From Candidatus Nomurabacteria bacterium (GTDB lineage Bacteria > Patescibacteriota > Minisyncoccia > Phycocordibacterales > UBA9973), in assembly GCA_943350065.1 (NCBI GenBank), contig CALQZZ010000002.1:1-18518 (forward strand): 18,518 nt of DNA, given 5' to 3'. How positions within the stretch are numbered: the first letter of the stretch is position 1; every line of letters begins with the position of its first letter. The position numbers and the translations under genes are program-made. The notes below the pieces were generated by a model. It did not search any database, was not told where the DNA came from, and was given only the letters and a program-made list of their open reading frames with translations. Shown here piece after piece: positions 1 through 7,493 of this stretch.

Positions 1-51
1 AAGAAAGTAGCAAAGAAGGCAGCAAAGAAAACAGCAAAGAAGCGAGCATAG
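1..51 (+). CDS. C-terminal tail of a Lys/Ala-rich protein (partial)
   Basis: The first 17 codons form an open frame ending in TAG at 49-51. They encode a repetitive basic tail (KKVAKKAAKKTAKKRA). Tails built from repeated AKK units occur on histone H1-like, HU-like and some ribosomal proteins of bacteria, where they bind nucleic acid; which of these this is cannot be told from the fragment. A strong intrinsic terminator follows directly, which supports this being a real gene end and not a chance frame. The body of the gene lies outside the window. Confidence 0.65.
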   Translation, partial: KKVAKKAAKKTAKKRA

Positions 52-59
52 TTTTCTAA

Positions 60-92
60 AAAATCCTCCGGCTTAGGTCGGGGGATTTTTTT
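60..92 (+). terminator. Intrinsic terminator after the Lys/Ala-rich gene
   Basis: An 11-bp stem pairs 60-70 (AAAATCCTCCG) with 79-89 (CGGGGGATTTT), including one T-G wobble, around an 8-base loop, and runs into a T tract ending at 92. It separates the upstream gene from secA. Confidence 0.9.
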
Positions 93-122
93 GTTTTTAT
101 ATTCGCCGAAATGAACATTTTA

Positions 123-131
123 TGTTAATAT
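123..131 (+). promoter_or_regulatory. Extended -10 element of secA
   Basis: TGTTAATAT gives a TGn plus -10-like hexamer (TAATAT, 126-131). Only seven bases separate it from the secA ATG at 139, so the transcript would have almost no 5' leader. No clear -35 is visible. The match is moderate, but the spacing agrees with dnaE, rsmE and the transketolase gene in this window. Confidence 0.5.
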
Positions 132-138
132 ATAGTTT

Positions 139-2616
139 ATGGCTTTTGGATTAAAAAATATATTCGGTGACGCTAGCTCCAAGTTTATCAAGGACGCTAA
201 TAAAATTGTCGCAAAAATAAACTCTTTAGAAGAGTCCGTTTTATCTTTAAAAGATGAGGATTTTCCAAAGAAAACAGCTGAATTTAAAGAAAGACTTACA
301 AAGGGTGAGACATTAGATGACCTTTTACCTGAGGCTTTTGCTTTGGTACGTGAAGCCGCTAGAAGATGCTTGAACGAGAGACATTATAATGTTCAGCTTA
401 TTGGAGGCTTGGTTTTAAATTCTGGAAAAATTGCTGAAATGAAAACAGGAGAAGGAAAGACAAATGTCGCCACACTTCCTGTATATTTAAATGCATTGAT
501 GGGTAAGGGTGTGCATGTCGTCACTGTGAATGATTATCTTTCTCGTCGTGATGCGGTACTCATGGGACAAGTTTATAATTTTTTAGGTTTGTCTGTCGGA
601 GTTATTAATTCACAAAATGTTTCCTATCTCTATGATCCGACTCACAAAGAAGAAGACCCTGAGCGTGACACTGTCGGACAATACAAAATTATTTATGATT
701 TCTTAAAACCTTGCTCACGTCGACAAGCTTATGAAGCAGATATCACTCATGGTACAAACAATGAATATGGTTTTGATTATTTACGTGACAACTTGGCTAC
801 TTCAAAAGATCAGCTGTCTCAACGCGGACATTATTTTGCTGTAGTTGATGAAGTCGATTCTATTTTAATAGATGAAGCTAGGACACCACTCATTATTTCT
901 TCTCCATCTGGAGACTCTGAAGATTTTTATATGCAATTCGCAGCTATTGCTCGCACAATGAAAAGAGATGAAGATTTTACTGTCGATGAAAAATTGAAAG
1001 CCATTCAGCTGACTGACGCTGGTATCACAAAAGCTGAAACAGCTCTCGGAATTGATAATATTTATACCGAAAAAGGAATTAAATATGTTCATCATTTAGA
1101 GACAGCCGTCAAAGCTATGGCTATTTTTGAAAATGATAAAGATTATGTCATCAAAGAAGGTGAGGTCATAATTGTCGATCCATTTACAGGTAGACTTCAG
1201 CCGGGACGAAGATGGAGTGAAGGTATACATCAAGCTATTGAAGCCAAAGAAGGAGTGAAAATTGAAAAAGAGACTCGTTCATCTGGATCGATTACATTCC
1301 AAAATTATTTTAGATTTTATGAAAAGCTTTCCGGTATGACAGGAACAGCCGATACTTCAGCTGAAGAATTTTTGAAAGTATATGGTATTGATGTCATCAT
1401 TATTCCTACTCATCGCCCTGTGGTACGTATTGATCACTCTGATGTAATTTTTCAGACAGAAAAAGGCAAGTTTCAAGCGATTGCTCGAAAAATAAAAGAA
1501 TTGAATGTCATAGGTACACCGGTACTTATCGGTACTATTTCAATTGAGAAAAATGAATTACTTTCTGTCTATTTGAAACAAGAAGGGGTGCAACATACTA
1601 TTTTGAATGCTAAGAATCATGAGAAGGAAGGAGAGATTATCGCTCAAGCTGGACGCCTCGGTGCGGTGACTATCGCTACAAACATGGCTGGCCGTGGTAT
1701 CGACATCAAGCTCGGAGGTAATCCTGCGACACATGAAGAATATGAAAAAGTAAAAAGTGTCGGGGGACTCTTTGTCCTCGGTACAGAAAGACATGAAGCA
1801 CGTCGTATCGACAATCAGCTTCGCGGACGTTCTGGTAGACAAGGTGACCCAGGAGCCACACAATTTTTTGTCTCACTTGAAGATGATTTAATGCGTGTCT
1901 TCGGAGCGGAAAGAATCAAGACTATGATGGGGCGTTTTGGTATTCCTGAAGATCAACCAATTGAAAATAAATTTATTTCTCGTACCCTCGAAGGTGCTCA
2001 AGCTAAAATCGAAGGCTTTCATTTTGATTCTCGAAAAAATACACTCGAATATGATGATGTGATGAATCGCCAACGTCAGACTATCTATGCTCGCCGCCAA
2101 AAAATGCTTTTCTCTGACAAAGAAGAGATTAAAAATATTTTAAATGATATTTCTACTGGTCTTGAAGGTGCTGAAAAAATAATTGCTGACAAAATATCTA
2201 AAGTTGGGGAAGATAATTTCTATGAGACTGTTCGTCGTATTGCTTTGTATACTACAGATGCACTTTGGATGGAGCATATCGAAGCGATGGATTATTTACG
2301 TAGTTCTGTAAACCTTCGTGCTTATGGTCAGCGTGAACCAATCGTCGAATATAAAAAAGAAGGTTTGAAAATGTTCCGTGAAATGGAAGCTTCTTTCAAA
2401 GACCAAGTTCTATCAATGATTGAAAATATGAATGTTGAAAATGTTCAAAATATACAAAATGTCGAAGAAGAAGTAAAACCTATTTTTATTGAAAATAAAA
2501 CAGAACAAAATGATTACTCTGACGCTAGTGAAGCCGGCCGTAATGACCCTTGCCCTTGCGGAAAAGTAAAAGAAGACAGCACTCCCGTAAAATACAAACA
2601 TTGCCACGGACAATAG
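139..2616 (+). CDS. secA: Preprotein translocase ATPase SecA
   Basis: SecA is the cytosolic and membrane-peripheral motor that pushes unfolded preproteins through SecYEG using ATP. The 825-residue length is near the family norm. Visible motifs are the Walker A segment MKTGEGKT (residues 101-108), the DEVD Walker B box (237-240) followed by the SILIDEARTPLIIS helicase segment, and the preprotein cross-linking region around KLSGMTGTADT. The second nucleotide-binding domain shows TNMAGRGIDIKLGG (about 514-527) and QLRGRSGRQGDPG (from 560). The C-terminal zinc-binding SEC-C tail is intact, with C805, C807, C822 and H823. The ATG at 139 is not preceded by a Shine-Dalgarno sequence; an extended -10 lies seven bases upstream, which suggests a leaderless message. 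A peptidase gene follows after 15 bases and is probably co-transcribed. The stop is TAG. Confidence 0.98.
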   Translation: MAFGLKNIFGDASSKFIKDANKIVAKINSLEESVLSLKDEDFPKKTAEFKERLTKGETLDDLLPEAFALVREAARRCLNERHYNVQLIGGLVLNSGKIAEMKTGEGKTNVATLPVYLNALMGKGVHVVTVNDYLSRRDAVLMGQVYNFLGLSVGVINSQNVSYLYDPTHKEEDPERDTVGQYKIIYDFLKPCSRRQAYEADITHGTNNEYGFDYLRDNLATSKDQLSQRGHYFAVVDEVDSILIDEARTPLIISSPSGDSEDFYMQFAAIARTMKRDEDFTVDEKLKAIQLTDAGITKAETALGIDNIYTEKGIKYVHHLETAVKAMAIFENDKDYVIKEGEVIIVDPFTGRLQPGRRWSEGIHQAIEAKEGVKIEKETRSSGSITFQNYFRFYEKLSGMTGTADTSAEEFLKVYGIDVIIIPTHRPVVRIDHSDVIFQTEKGKFQAIARKIKELNVIGTPVLIGTISIEKNELLSVYLKQEGVQHTILNAKNHEKEGEIIAQAGRLGAVTIATNMAGRGIDIKLGGNPATHEEYEKVKSVGGLFVLGTERHEARRIDNQLRGRSGRQGDPGATQFFVSLEDDLMRVFGAERIKTMMGRFGIPEDQPIENKFISRTLEGAQAKIEGFHFDSRKNTLEYDDVMNRQRQTIYARRQKMLFSDKEEIKNILNDISTGLEGAEKIIADKISKVGEDNFYETVRRIALYTTDALWMEHIEAMDYLRSSVNLRAYGQREPIVEYKKEGLKMFREMEASFKDQVLSMIENMNVENVQNIQNVEEEVKPIFIENKTEQNDYSDASEAGRNDPCPCGKVKEDSTPVKYKHCHGQ

Positions 2617-2631
2617 TTTAAAATTTTTTTT

Positions 2632-3192
2632 ATGCAAACAAAATTTATTTTATATGGAGGATTTGATCCGGAACAGGTGGATAATGGTAATCCAGATTTT
2701 TCTCTAGAAATTATGAGAGAAGCTCCTGAAAATGGAGTGGTTTTAATTGTACCTTTTTCAAAAGAAGTCGATAGAATAATACCGACTACAGAAAGAGTTA
2801 AAAATGAATTGAATGCTCAAAAATGGCAAAATAATATTAAGTATGAAGTAGCTAATCAAGAAAATTTTATACAACAATTAGAATCTGCAGATGTCGTGTA
2901 TTTTCAAGGAGGTTCAAGTTTAAAACTACTTGAAGTGCTTAAAAAGTATCCAAACTTAAAAGACTTATTAAAAGGAAAAATTGTCGCAGGGGATTCAGCT
3001 GGAGCAAATGTTCTGTGTACTTTCTTTTATACTCCTAGCACCGATAAAGTTCTAGAAGGACTTGGTATCTTACCAATTAAGATAATCCCTCATTATAAAG
3101 AGAAATATGCTGGAAAATTTGAGAGTATCGGTCCAGATTTGGAGGAGGTTTTACTACCAGAATATACTTATAAGGTTTTTAAAACTAATTAG
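2632..3192 (+). CDS. Peptidase S51 (PepE/cyanophycinase-like) family protein
   Basis: The 186-residue protein resembles the S51 family, which includes PepE dipeptidase (Asp-X) and cyanophycinase and uses a Ser-His catalytic pair in a class I glutamine-amidotransferase-like fold. FQGGSSLKLLEVL (91-103) matches the family's GG[NS]t..L turn. VAGDSAGANVL (118-128) carries the nucleophile-elbow motif with S122 as the expected nucleophile. IIPHYKEKY (151-159) supplies the expected catalytic H154. It is shorter than E. coli PepE (about 229 residues), mostly by trimming at the C-terminus. It starts 15 bases after secA with no promoter in between, so it likely shares the secA transcript. No signal peptide is visible, so the product should be cytoplasmic. 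The exact substrate is unknown. Confidence 0.85.
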   Translation: MQTKFILYGGFDPEQVDNGNPDFSLEIMREAPENGVVLIVPFSKEVDRIIPTTERVKNELNAQKWQNNIKYEVANQENFIQQLESADVVYFQGGSSLKLLEVLKKYPNLKDLLKGKIVAGDSAGANVLCTFFYTPSTDKVLEGLGILPIKIIPHYKEKYAGKFESIGPDLEEVLLPEYTYKVFKTN

Positions 3193-3302
3193 CTAAGATT
3201 GACCTGGTTAGGGAAGTATCCAAAAGACAAAACCTGTCAAATCTTTATCCCCAGACCTAATATTAGCCATATTTTAAGCTATTTTGTCAAATAGGAACAG
3301 TG

Positions 3303-3336
3303 AAAATATCCTTATTTATAAGGATATTTTGTGTTT
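3303..3336 (+). terminator. Terminator after the secA-peptidase unit
   Basis: A perfect 13-bp inverted repeat pairs 3303-3315 (AAAATATCCTTAT) with 3318-3330 around a two-base loop, followed by a short T-containing tail. It lies 110 bases after the peptidase stop. The stretch 3193-3302 has no gene, only an imperfect inverted repeat (GCTAAGATT near 3191 against AATATTAGC near 3260). Confidence 0.75.
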
Positions 3337-3364
3337 GACAGACCCAAAAAATGTTGCATAACCA

Positions 3365-3393
3365 TTGACTTTTTAAACCCAATATGCTAGTAT
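3365..3393 (+). promoter_or_regulatory. Promoter of the lysozyme-like gene
   Basis: TTGACT (3365-3370) and TAGTAT (3388-3393) are separated by 17 bases. A TG at 3385-3386 makes an extended -10. It sits 35 bases after the preceding hairpin and points at the leader and gene beginning at 3481. Confidence 0.8.
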
Positions 3394-3401
3394 ATAAGTA
3401 T

Positions 3402-3443
3402 GTCCTTGTTATAGGGTGTAACCCTAATTAATAAGGACTTTTT
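3402..3443 (+). promoter_or_regulatory. Structured leader hairpin with T tract (possible attenuator)
   Basis: Just after the predicted transcription start, GTCCTT (3402-3407) pairs with AAGGAC (3433-3438). Inside it AGGGT (3413-3417) pairs with ACCCT (3421-3425) around the loop GTA. Five T residues follow (3439-3443), so the structure has the form of an intrinsic terminator upstream of the coding region. A second small hairpin (GCGG/CCGC, about 3461-3475) sits just before the ATG. Confidence 0.6.
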
Positions 3444-3480
3444 GATTGATACGGGTTTTGCGGAGCACAACCGCTTGAAT

Positions 3481-4095
3481 ATGAAACATAATAATCTAAT
3501 ACGCTTTGCATTCGGTTTGGTACTTCTACCAATGACAGCAGTTACTCCTTCTATGGTGACTCCTAAGGTAGAAAGTCCACAAAGTATATTGGTCCAAAAA
3601 ATGAATAATGGAGTCGAGTCACTATTAGCTCTTAACCAAGCTACTGATGATAAGACTAAGACCTTAAAACTTGAAGCTGATGCTATTGATGCTTTCTTTA
3701 CAAAAAGAGATGCACCACTTGCTGGGCTTGGTATGAAGATGGCTATTGAAGCAGATAAGAATGGCCTTGATTGGCGTCTTTTGCCTGCGATAGCTACTCG
3801 TGAGTCTAATGCTGGTTTACAAGCTTGTAAACGTGTTGATCATAGTTTCTTCGGTTGGGGTTCTTGTCATATTGCTTTTGATTCTGATGAACAAGCAATT
3901 GAAACTGTTGCTCGTCACCTCGGAGGTAATGATGATGCTACTGATCAATATTATAATGGAAAGACTACCTACCAAATTTTAAGAAAATATAATAATGTTA
4001 TCAAAAAATATCCCGAGCAAGTTATCCATATTATGGATATGATCGGCCCGGAAGATGTAAACGCTCCAGTCACAACTATAGATACTACAGCATAA
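3481..4095 (+). CDS. Secreted lysozyme-like (transglycosylase/glucosaminidase fold) protein
   Basis: The 204-residue product begins with a basic N-terminus and a hydrophobic stretch (RFAFGLVLLPMTAVTPS), read as a signal peptide or membrane anchor. A low-complexity and helical segment follows. From about residue 95 the sequence is lysozyme-like: LDWRLLPAIATRESNAG places a glutamate (E108) at the usual catalytic position of soluble lytic transglycosylase and glucosaminidase folds, followed by FFGWGSCHIAF and a helix ending YNNVIKKYPEQVIHIMDMI. Such proteins cleave peptidoglycan outside the membrane. I chose the ATG at 3481 over an in-frame TTG at 3442 because the TTG lies inside the T tract of the leader hairpin and would put a polar extension before the signal sequence. 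The gene is monocistronic. Confidence 0.7.
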   Translation: MKHNNLIRFAFGLVLLPMTAVTPSMVTPKVESPQSILVQKMNNGVESLLALNQATDDKTKTLKLEADAIDAFFTKRDAPLAGLGMKMAIEADKNGLDWRLLPAIATRESNAGLQACKRVDHSFFGWGSCHIAFDSDEQAIETVARHLGGNDDATDQYYNGKTTYQILRKYNNVIKKYPEQVIHIMDMIGPEDVNAPVTTIDTTA

Positions 4096-4128
4096 AATCA
4101 CCCCGTAAAAGGGTGATTTTTGTTTTTT
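4094..4128. terminator. Bidirectional terminator between the lysozyme-like gene and dnaE
   Basis: AAAATCACCC (4094-4103) pairs with GGGTGATTTT (4111-4120) around a 7-base loop. T-rich sequence follows on the plus strand, and A residues flank the other arm. Two convergent genes end here, so it can terminate both. Confidence 0.85.
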
Positions 4129-7100
4129 ATATTTCCTTTATACCTTCAATGGCTAAAGTTTTTTCATCGTTGCGGATGGAAACTTTGGCGGTGAGGGCGA
4201 CACATTTTTCAGCTTTGATTATTTCAGCTACATCTTTATAAAGTTTTGGGAAGACGACAGCTTCGATAGATCCAGAAAAATCAGCAATACGAATAAAGGC
4301 CATTGGTTGATTTTTCTTGGTGGTGACATTGCGCACAGTTTCTATAATACCAGCGATAGTCACAGGGTAGCCATTGGTCAAATTTTCTTTAATTCTTTTA
4401 ATATTTATTTCTCTTTTTTCCAATTTTTCTCTTAGTCTATCGAGTGGATGACCAGAAATATAAAGTCCGAGTAATTCTTTTTCCCAAATAAGTTTTGTGG
4501 CTGGTGCCGCATCTTCAGCTGGTTTCAATTTAAATGATGGTAGTGTATCTGCAGAAATACCACCAAAGAGTGATCCTTGGTCGGCAGATTGTTTGCCACT
4601 TTCTTTGTTGTATTCGAGCATATTTTCTAAATTGAAAAGCAATGTTCCACGCTCAGCAAATTCATCCATCGCACCTGTTTTGATAAGTGCTTCCATGGAT
4701 TTCTTGTTTACATTTTTATGTTTTACACGGTCTAGGAAGTCTGTAATGTTTTTAAATTTTCCATTCTTTTTTCTTTCAGCAATAATTGCATCACCGATAT
4801 CCGAACCGAAATTTTTAATCGTATATAAGCCGAAACGAATAGTATTGCTATCGATACAAGTAAAACCTTTGAAACTTTCGTTGATATTCGGAGGAAGAAC
4901 TTTTATTTTCATTTGCTCACATTCGTGAGTAATTTCCGCAATTTTTTCTACGTCACCAGATTCAGCTGTGAGGATCGCACACATGTATTCGACAGGGAAG
5001 TTTGCTTTCATATACGCCGTTTGATAAGCGACACGTCCATAAGATGCTGAGTGAGCTTTGTTGAATCCATAAGCTGCGAAAGGCTCGATTTGGTTCCAGA
5101 GCTCTTGAGCTTTCTTGAGTGGCCATTTACTATGTTCGACACAACCAATAATAAAATGATCTTTTTGTTTAGCCATTTCAGCTGGAATTTTTTTACCGAC
5201 AGCTTTACGGAATTTATCAGCTTCTCCCCAAGAATATCCCGCAATGTGAATTGAAATAAGAAGCAGGTCATCTTGATACACGAGCACACCATAAGTTTGT
5301 TTTAAAATTGGTTCGAGTGCTGGGTCCATGTATTTCACTAGACGGGGATTGTGTTTGCGTTCGATATACATCGGAATAAATTGAATAGGTCCAGGACGAT
5401 ACAGGGCGACCATCGCATTGATATCGTGGATTGTCGTCGGTTTTAATTGTTTTAAATACGCAGTCATACCTCCACCATTCAATTGGAAGAGTCCCATTGT
5501 TTCTCCGCGTGCTAACATTTCAAAAGTTTTTTTATCAGCAATATCGACATTGTCGAGATCGACATCAATGTTGTGAATTTTTTTAACAATTTTTACTGCG
5601 TCAGCCAGAATCGATAAATTTCTAATACCGAGGAAATCGAATTTTGGAAGACCGACATCTTCGATTTGATACATATCATATTGAGTAATGATATTATTTC
5701 CATCTTTTGGATCAAATTGCACAGGAGTAAATTCATAAAGTGGTTTTGGTGCAATGACGATACCAGCCGCATGGACAGAGACATGGCGAACACAGCCTTC
5801 CATTTTTTTTGCGAGGTCAATAATTTCTTTTGTAATAGCTTCTTTTTTGTAGGCTTTTTCGAGTTCAGGAACTATCTCCATTGCATGCTTGATTGTCATT
5901 GGCATTCCTTGTGAACCCATAGGAATTAAGTTTGAAATTCTATCACCGATAGCATATTCATAACCGAGAGCACGGGCTACGTCACGCACAGAACCTTTGG
6001 CCATCATAGTACCGAATGTTCCTATTTGTGCTACACGGTCTGCCCCGTATTTTTGTTTGGCATAAGCGATCATTTCATCTCGTCTGTTGTCGGCGTAGTC
6101 CATATCGATATCAGGTAATGACGGACGTTCAGGGTTTAGGAAACGTTCGAAAGGAAGTTTGTAGACGAGTGGGTCAACGTTTGTAATACCGATGAGATAA
6201 GTGGTGAGTGATCCAGCCACCGATCCTCTGATGTTCGTAAGGATTTCATTTTCACGGGCATAACGTAGAAGGTCTCCCACGACTAGGAAATATGTCGGAT
6301 AACCTTTTTGTTTAATAATAGCGAGTTCATATTCAAGTCTGTCTGTATAATCTTTACTTTGTGGTAAATTTCTAAATTCAAAACCAGCATAAGCTTGTTC
6401 TTTTAAGACTTCATTCGGGTCACGATCTCCTTCGATAGGGAAATTGGGGAAATAAGCAACACCGAGCTCTATTTCATAATCTTCACACATATCAGCTACT
6501 ATAGAAGTATTTTCTACTGAGCCTGGTGCGTCCTTGAAATATTCTTTTGCAGTTTTTTCATCAATAAGAGAAAAGTCATCATCAGAGAATTCAAATTTAC
6601 TAGAATCCTTTCCATCTGTTCCTGTATTTACTTGTAATAGTGTGTGGTGAGCTTTGTGGTCGTCTTTACAAGGGTAGTGTGAGTCTTGGGTAGCAACGAC
6701 AGGTATATCAAATTTTTTCGCCAAGGCGATGAGTTTATCTCGAAGCTCTTTGTCTCTATCTATATGTGGATGGCTTTGAATTTCAATAAAATAATTTTCT
6801 TTACCGAAAACGTCTTGATGTTGACGGATAATGTCTTCTGCTTTTTCCATGTTGTCAGCGAGAATTGCACGAGAAAGTTTCCCTCCCATACAGCCAGAAA
6901 GAGCAATTATACCTTCACTATAAGTTTTAAGCATTTCTTCATCGACACGAGGTTTGTAGTAATACCCTTCGAGGTTTGCGATAGATACTATGCGCATTAA
7001 GTTTTTGTAACCTTTTAGATTTTTTGCGAGGAGAATAAGGTGATATCTTTTATTATCGATACCTGGTTCTTTATCTGTTAGTTTTCTTTCGGCGACGTAA

Positions 7101-7306
7101 ACTTCACAACCAATGATTGGTTTGATACCAGCTTTTTTACATTCTTTGTAGAATTCTATCGCACCATACATGTTACCGTGATCAGTTATCGCCATAGCAG
7201 GCATGTCGTGTTCCTTCGCAATACTAACCATGTCTTCAACTTTTGAAAGTCCGTCGAGTAGTGAATAGTGCGAATGTGTATGTAAATGGATAAATTTTGA
7301 GGACAT
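4127..7306 (-). CDS. dnaE: DNA polymerase III alpha subunit DnaE
   Basis: This is the replicative polymerase of 1059 residues, shorter than E. coli DnaE (about 1160). The N-terminal PHP domain has its metal-site motifs intact: HLHTHSH (7-13), TDHG (41-44), GCE (66-68), YH (88-89), SGC (137-139), IEIQSH and DSH (208-210). The palm shows LPDIDMDY, placing D401 and D403 at the catalytic positions, and FDFLG supplies the third carboxylate (D557). RDVARALG and RHVSVHAAGIVIA are typical of the polymerase core. The C-terminal OB fold is seen in YPVTIAGIIETVRNV and in the segment that includes FSGSIEAVVFPKLY. The protein ends soon after the OB fold, without an obvious long tau-binding domain. The ATG at 7306 is six bases from a minus-strand extended -10, which suggests a leaderless mRNA. 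Confidence 0.98.
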   Translation of the reverse strand: MSSKFIHLHTHSHYSLLDGLSKVEDMVSIAKEHDMPAMAITDHGNMYGAIEFYKECKKAGIKPIIGCEVYVAERKLTDKEPGIDNKRYHLILLAKNLKGYKNLMRIVSIANLEGYYYKPRVDEEMLKTYSEGIIALSGCMGGKLSRAILADNMEKAEDIIRQHQDVFGKENYFIEIQSHPHIDRDKELRDKLIALAKKFDIPVVATQDSHYPCKDDHKAHHTLLQVNTGTDGKDSSKFEFSDDDFSLIDEKTAKEYFKDAPGSVENTSIVADMCEDYEIELGVAYFPNFPIEGDRDPNEVLKEQAYAGFEFRNLPQSKDYTDRLEYELAIIKQKGYPTYFLVVGDLLRYARENEILTNIRGSVAGSLTTYLIGITNVDPLVYKLPFERFLNPERPSLPDIDMDYADNRRDEMIAYAKQKYGADRVAQIGTFGTMMAKGSVRDVARALGYEYAIGDRISNLIPMGSQGMPMTIKHAMEIVPELEKAYKKEAITKEIIDLAKKMEGCVRHVSVHAAGIVIAPKPLYEFTPVQFDPKDGNNIITQYDMYQIEDVGLPKFDFLGIRNLSILADAVKIVKKIHNIDVDLDNVDIADKKTFEMLARGETMGLFQLNGGGMTAYLKQLKPTTIHDINAMVALYRPGPIQFIPMYIERKHNPRLVKYMDPALEPILKQTYGVLVYQDDLLLISIHIAGYSWGEADKFRKAVGKKIPAEMAKQKDHFIIGCVEHSKWPLKKAQELWNQIEPFAAYGFNKAHSASYGRVAYQTAYMKANFPVEYMCAILTAESGDVEKIAEITHECEQMKIKVLPPNINESFKGFTCIDSNTIRFGLYTIKNFGSDIGDAIIAERKKNGKFKNITDFLDRVKHKNVNKKSMEALIKTGAMDEFAERGTLLFNLENMLEYNKESGKQSADQGSLFGGISADTLPSFKLKPAEDAAPATKLIWEKELLGLYISGHPLDRLREKLEKREINIKRIKENLTNGYPVTIAGIIETVRNVTTKKNQPMAFIRIADFSGSIEAVVFPKLYKDVAEIIKAEKCVALTAKVSIRNDEKTLAIEGIKEI

Positions 7307-7312
7307 TTGGTA

Positions 7313-7321
7313 ATTTTAGCA
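7313..7321 (-). promoter_or_regulatory. Extended -10 of dnaE (leaderless start)
   Basis: On the minus strand the sequence reads TGCTAAAAT, with the hexamer at 7318-7313, then six bases and the dnaE ATG. rsmE has the identical nonamer at identical spacing, so the element is unlikely to be chance. Confidence 0.65.
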
Positions 7322-7336
7322 TAAAAAGTAGATCTT

Positions 7337-7379
7337 CACCCCTCAGTCGCAAGCGACAGCTCCCCTTCGCAAGGGGAGC
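7337..7379. repeat. Double-hairpin interspersed repeat (REP-like)
   Basis: CACCCCTCAGTCGC introduces two adjacent hairpins: GTCGC-AA-GCGAC (7346-7357) and GCTCCCCTT-CGC-AAGGGGAGC (7359-7379, 9-bp arms). It is far more GC-rich than its surroundings. Its form (CCCTCA lead, small hairpin, CTCCCC/GGGGAG hairpin) parallels the repeats beside the DUF559 gene at 13377-13857. It could act as a terminator only weakly, because no T tract follows on either strand in the direction of a gene end. Confidence 0.7.
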
Positions 7380-7392
7380 AAAAAAGAGCTTT

Positions 7393-7418
7393 ACCCTGTC
7401 GCTCGCGAGCGACAGGGT
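7393..7418. repeat. 26-bp perfect palindrome
   Basis: The two 13-base arms, ACCCTGTCGCTCG (7393-7405) and CGAGCGACAGGGT (7406-7418), are exact reverse complements with no spacer. The last T is the first base of the TTGACT -35 of the next gene. It may be an operator for a dimeric regulator or another interspersed palindrome; its GTCGC/GCGAC core is shared with the hairpin at 7346-7357. Confidence 0.85.
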
Positions 7419-7445
7419 TGACTTTTAAACCTTATTGTGTATAAT
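7418..7445 (+). promoter_or_regulatory. Promoter of the beta-strand-rich secreted protein gene
   Basis: TTGACT (7418-7423) and a consensus TATAAT (7440-7445) are separated by 16 bases. The -35 abuts the 26-bp palindrome. The predicted leader to the ATG at 7494 is about 40 bases and A-rich. Confidence 0.8.
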
Positions 7446-7493
7446 TAAGAAAAATAAGTACAAAAACTAAAAATAAAATAAATCTATAGATAG

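Noticed and set aside
3193..3302. A non-coding RNA gene upstream of the lysozyme-like gene
   Set aside because: Only an imperfect inverted repeat is seen, with no promoter upstream of it and no recognisable RNA family.
3442..3480. A TTG start 13 codons upstream of the lysozyme-like ATG
   Set aside because: It lies in the T tract of a leader hairpin and would put polar residues ahead of the signal sequence; the ATG at 3481 is the better start.
4497..7000. Several open frames of 60-143 codons antisense to dnaE
   Set aside because: They have no starts with promoters and no recognisable domains, and mirror the codon pattern of dnaE; treated as shadows.
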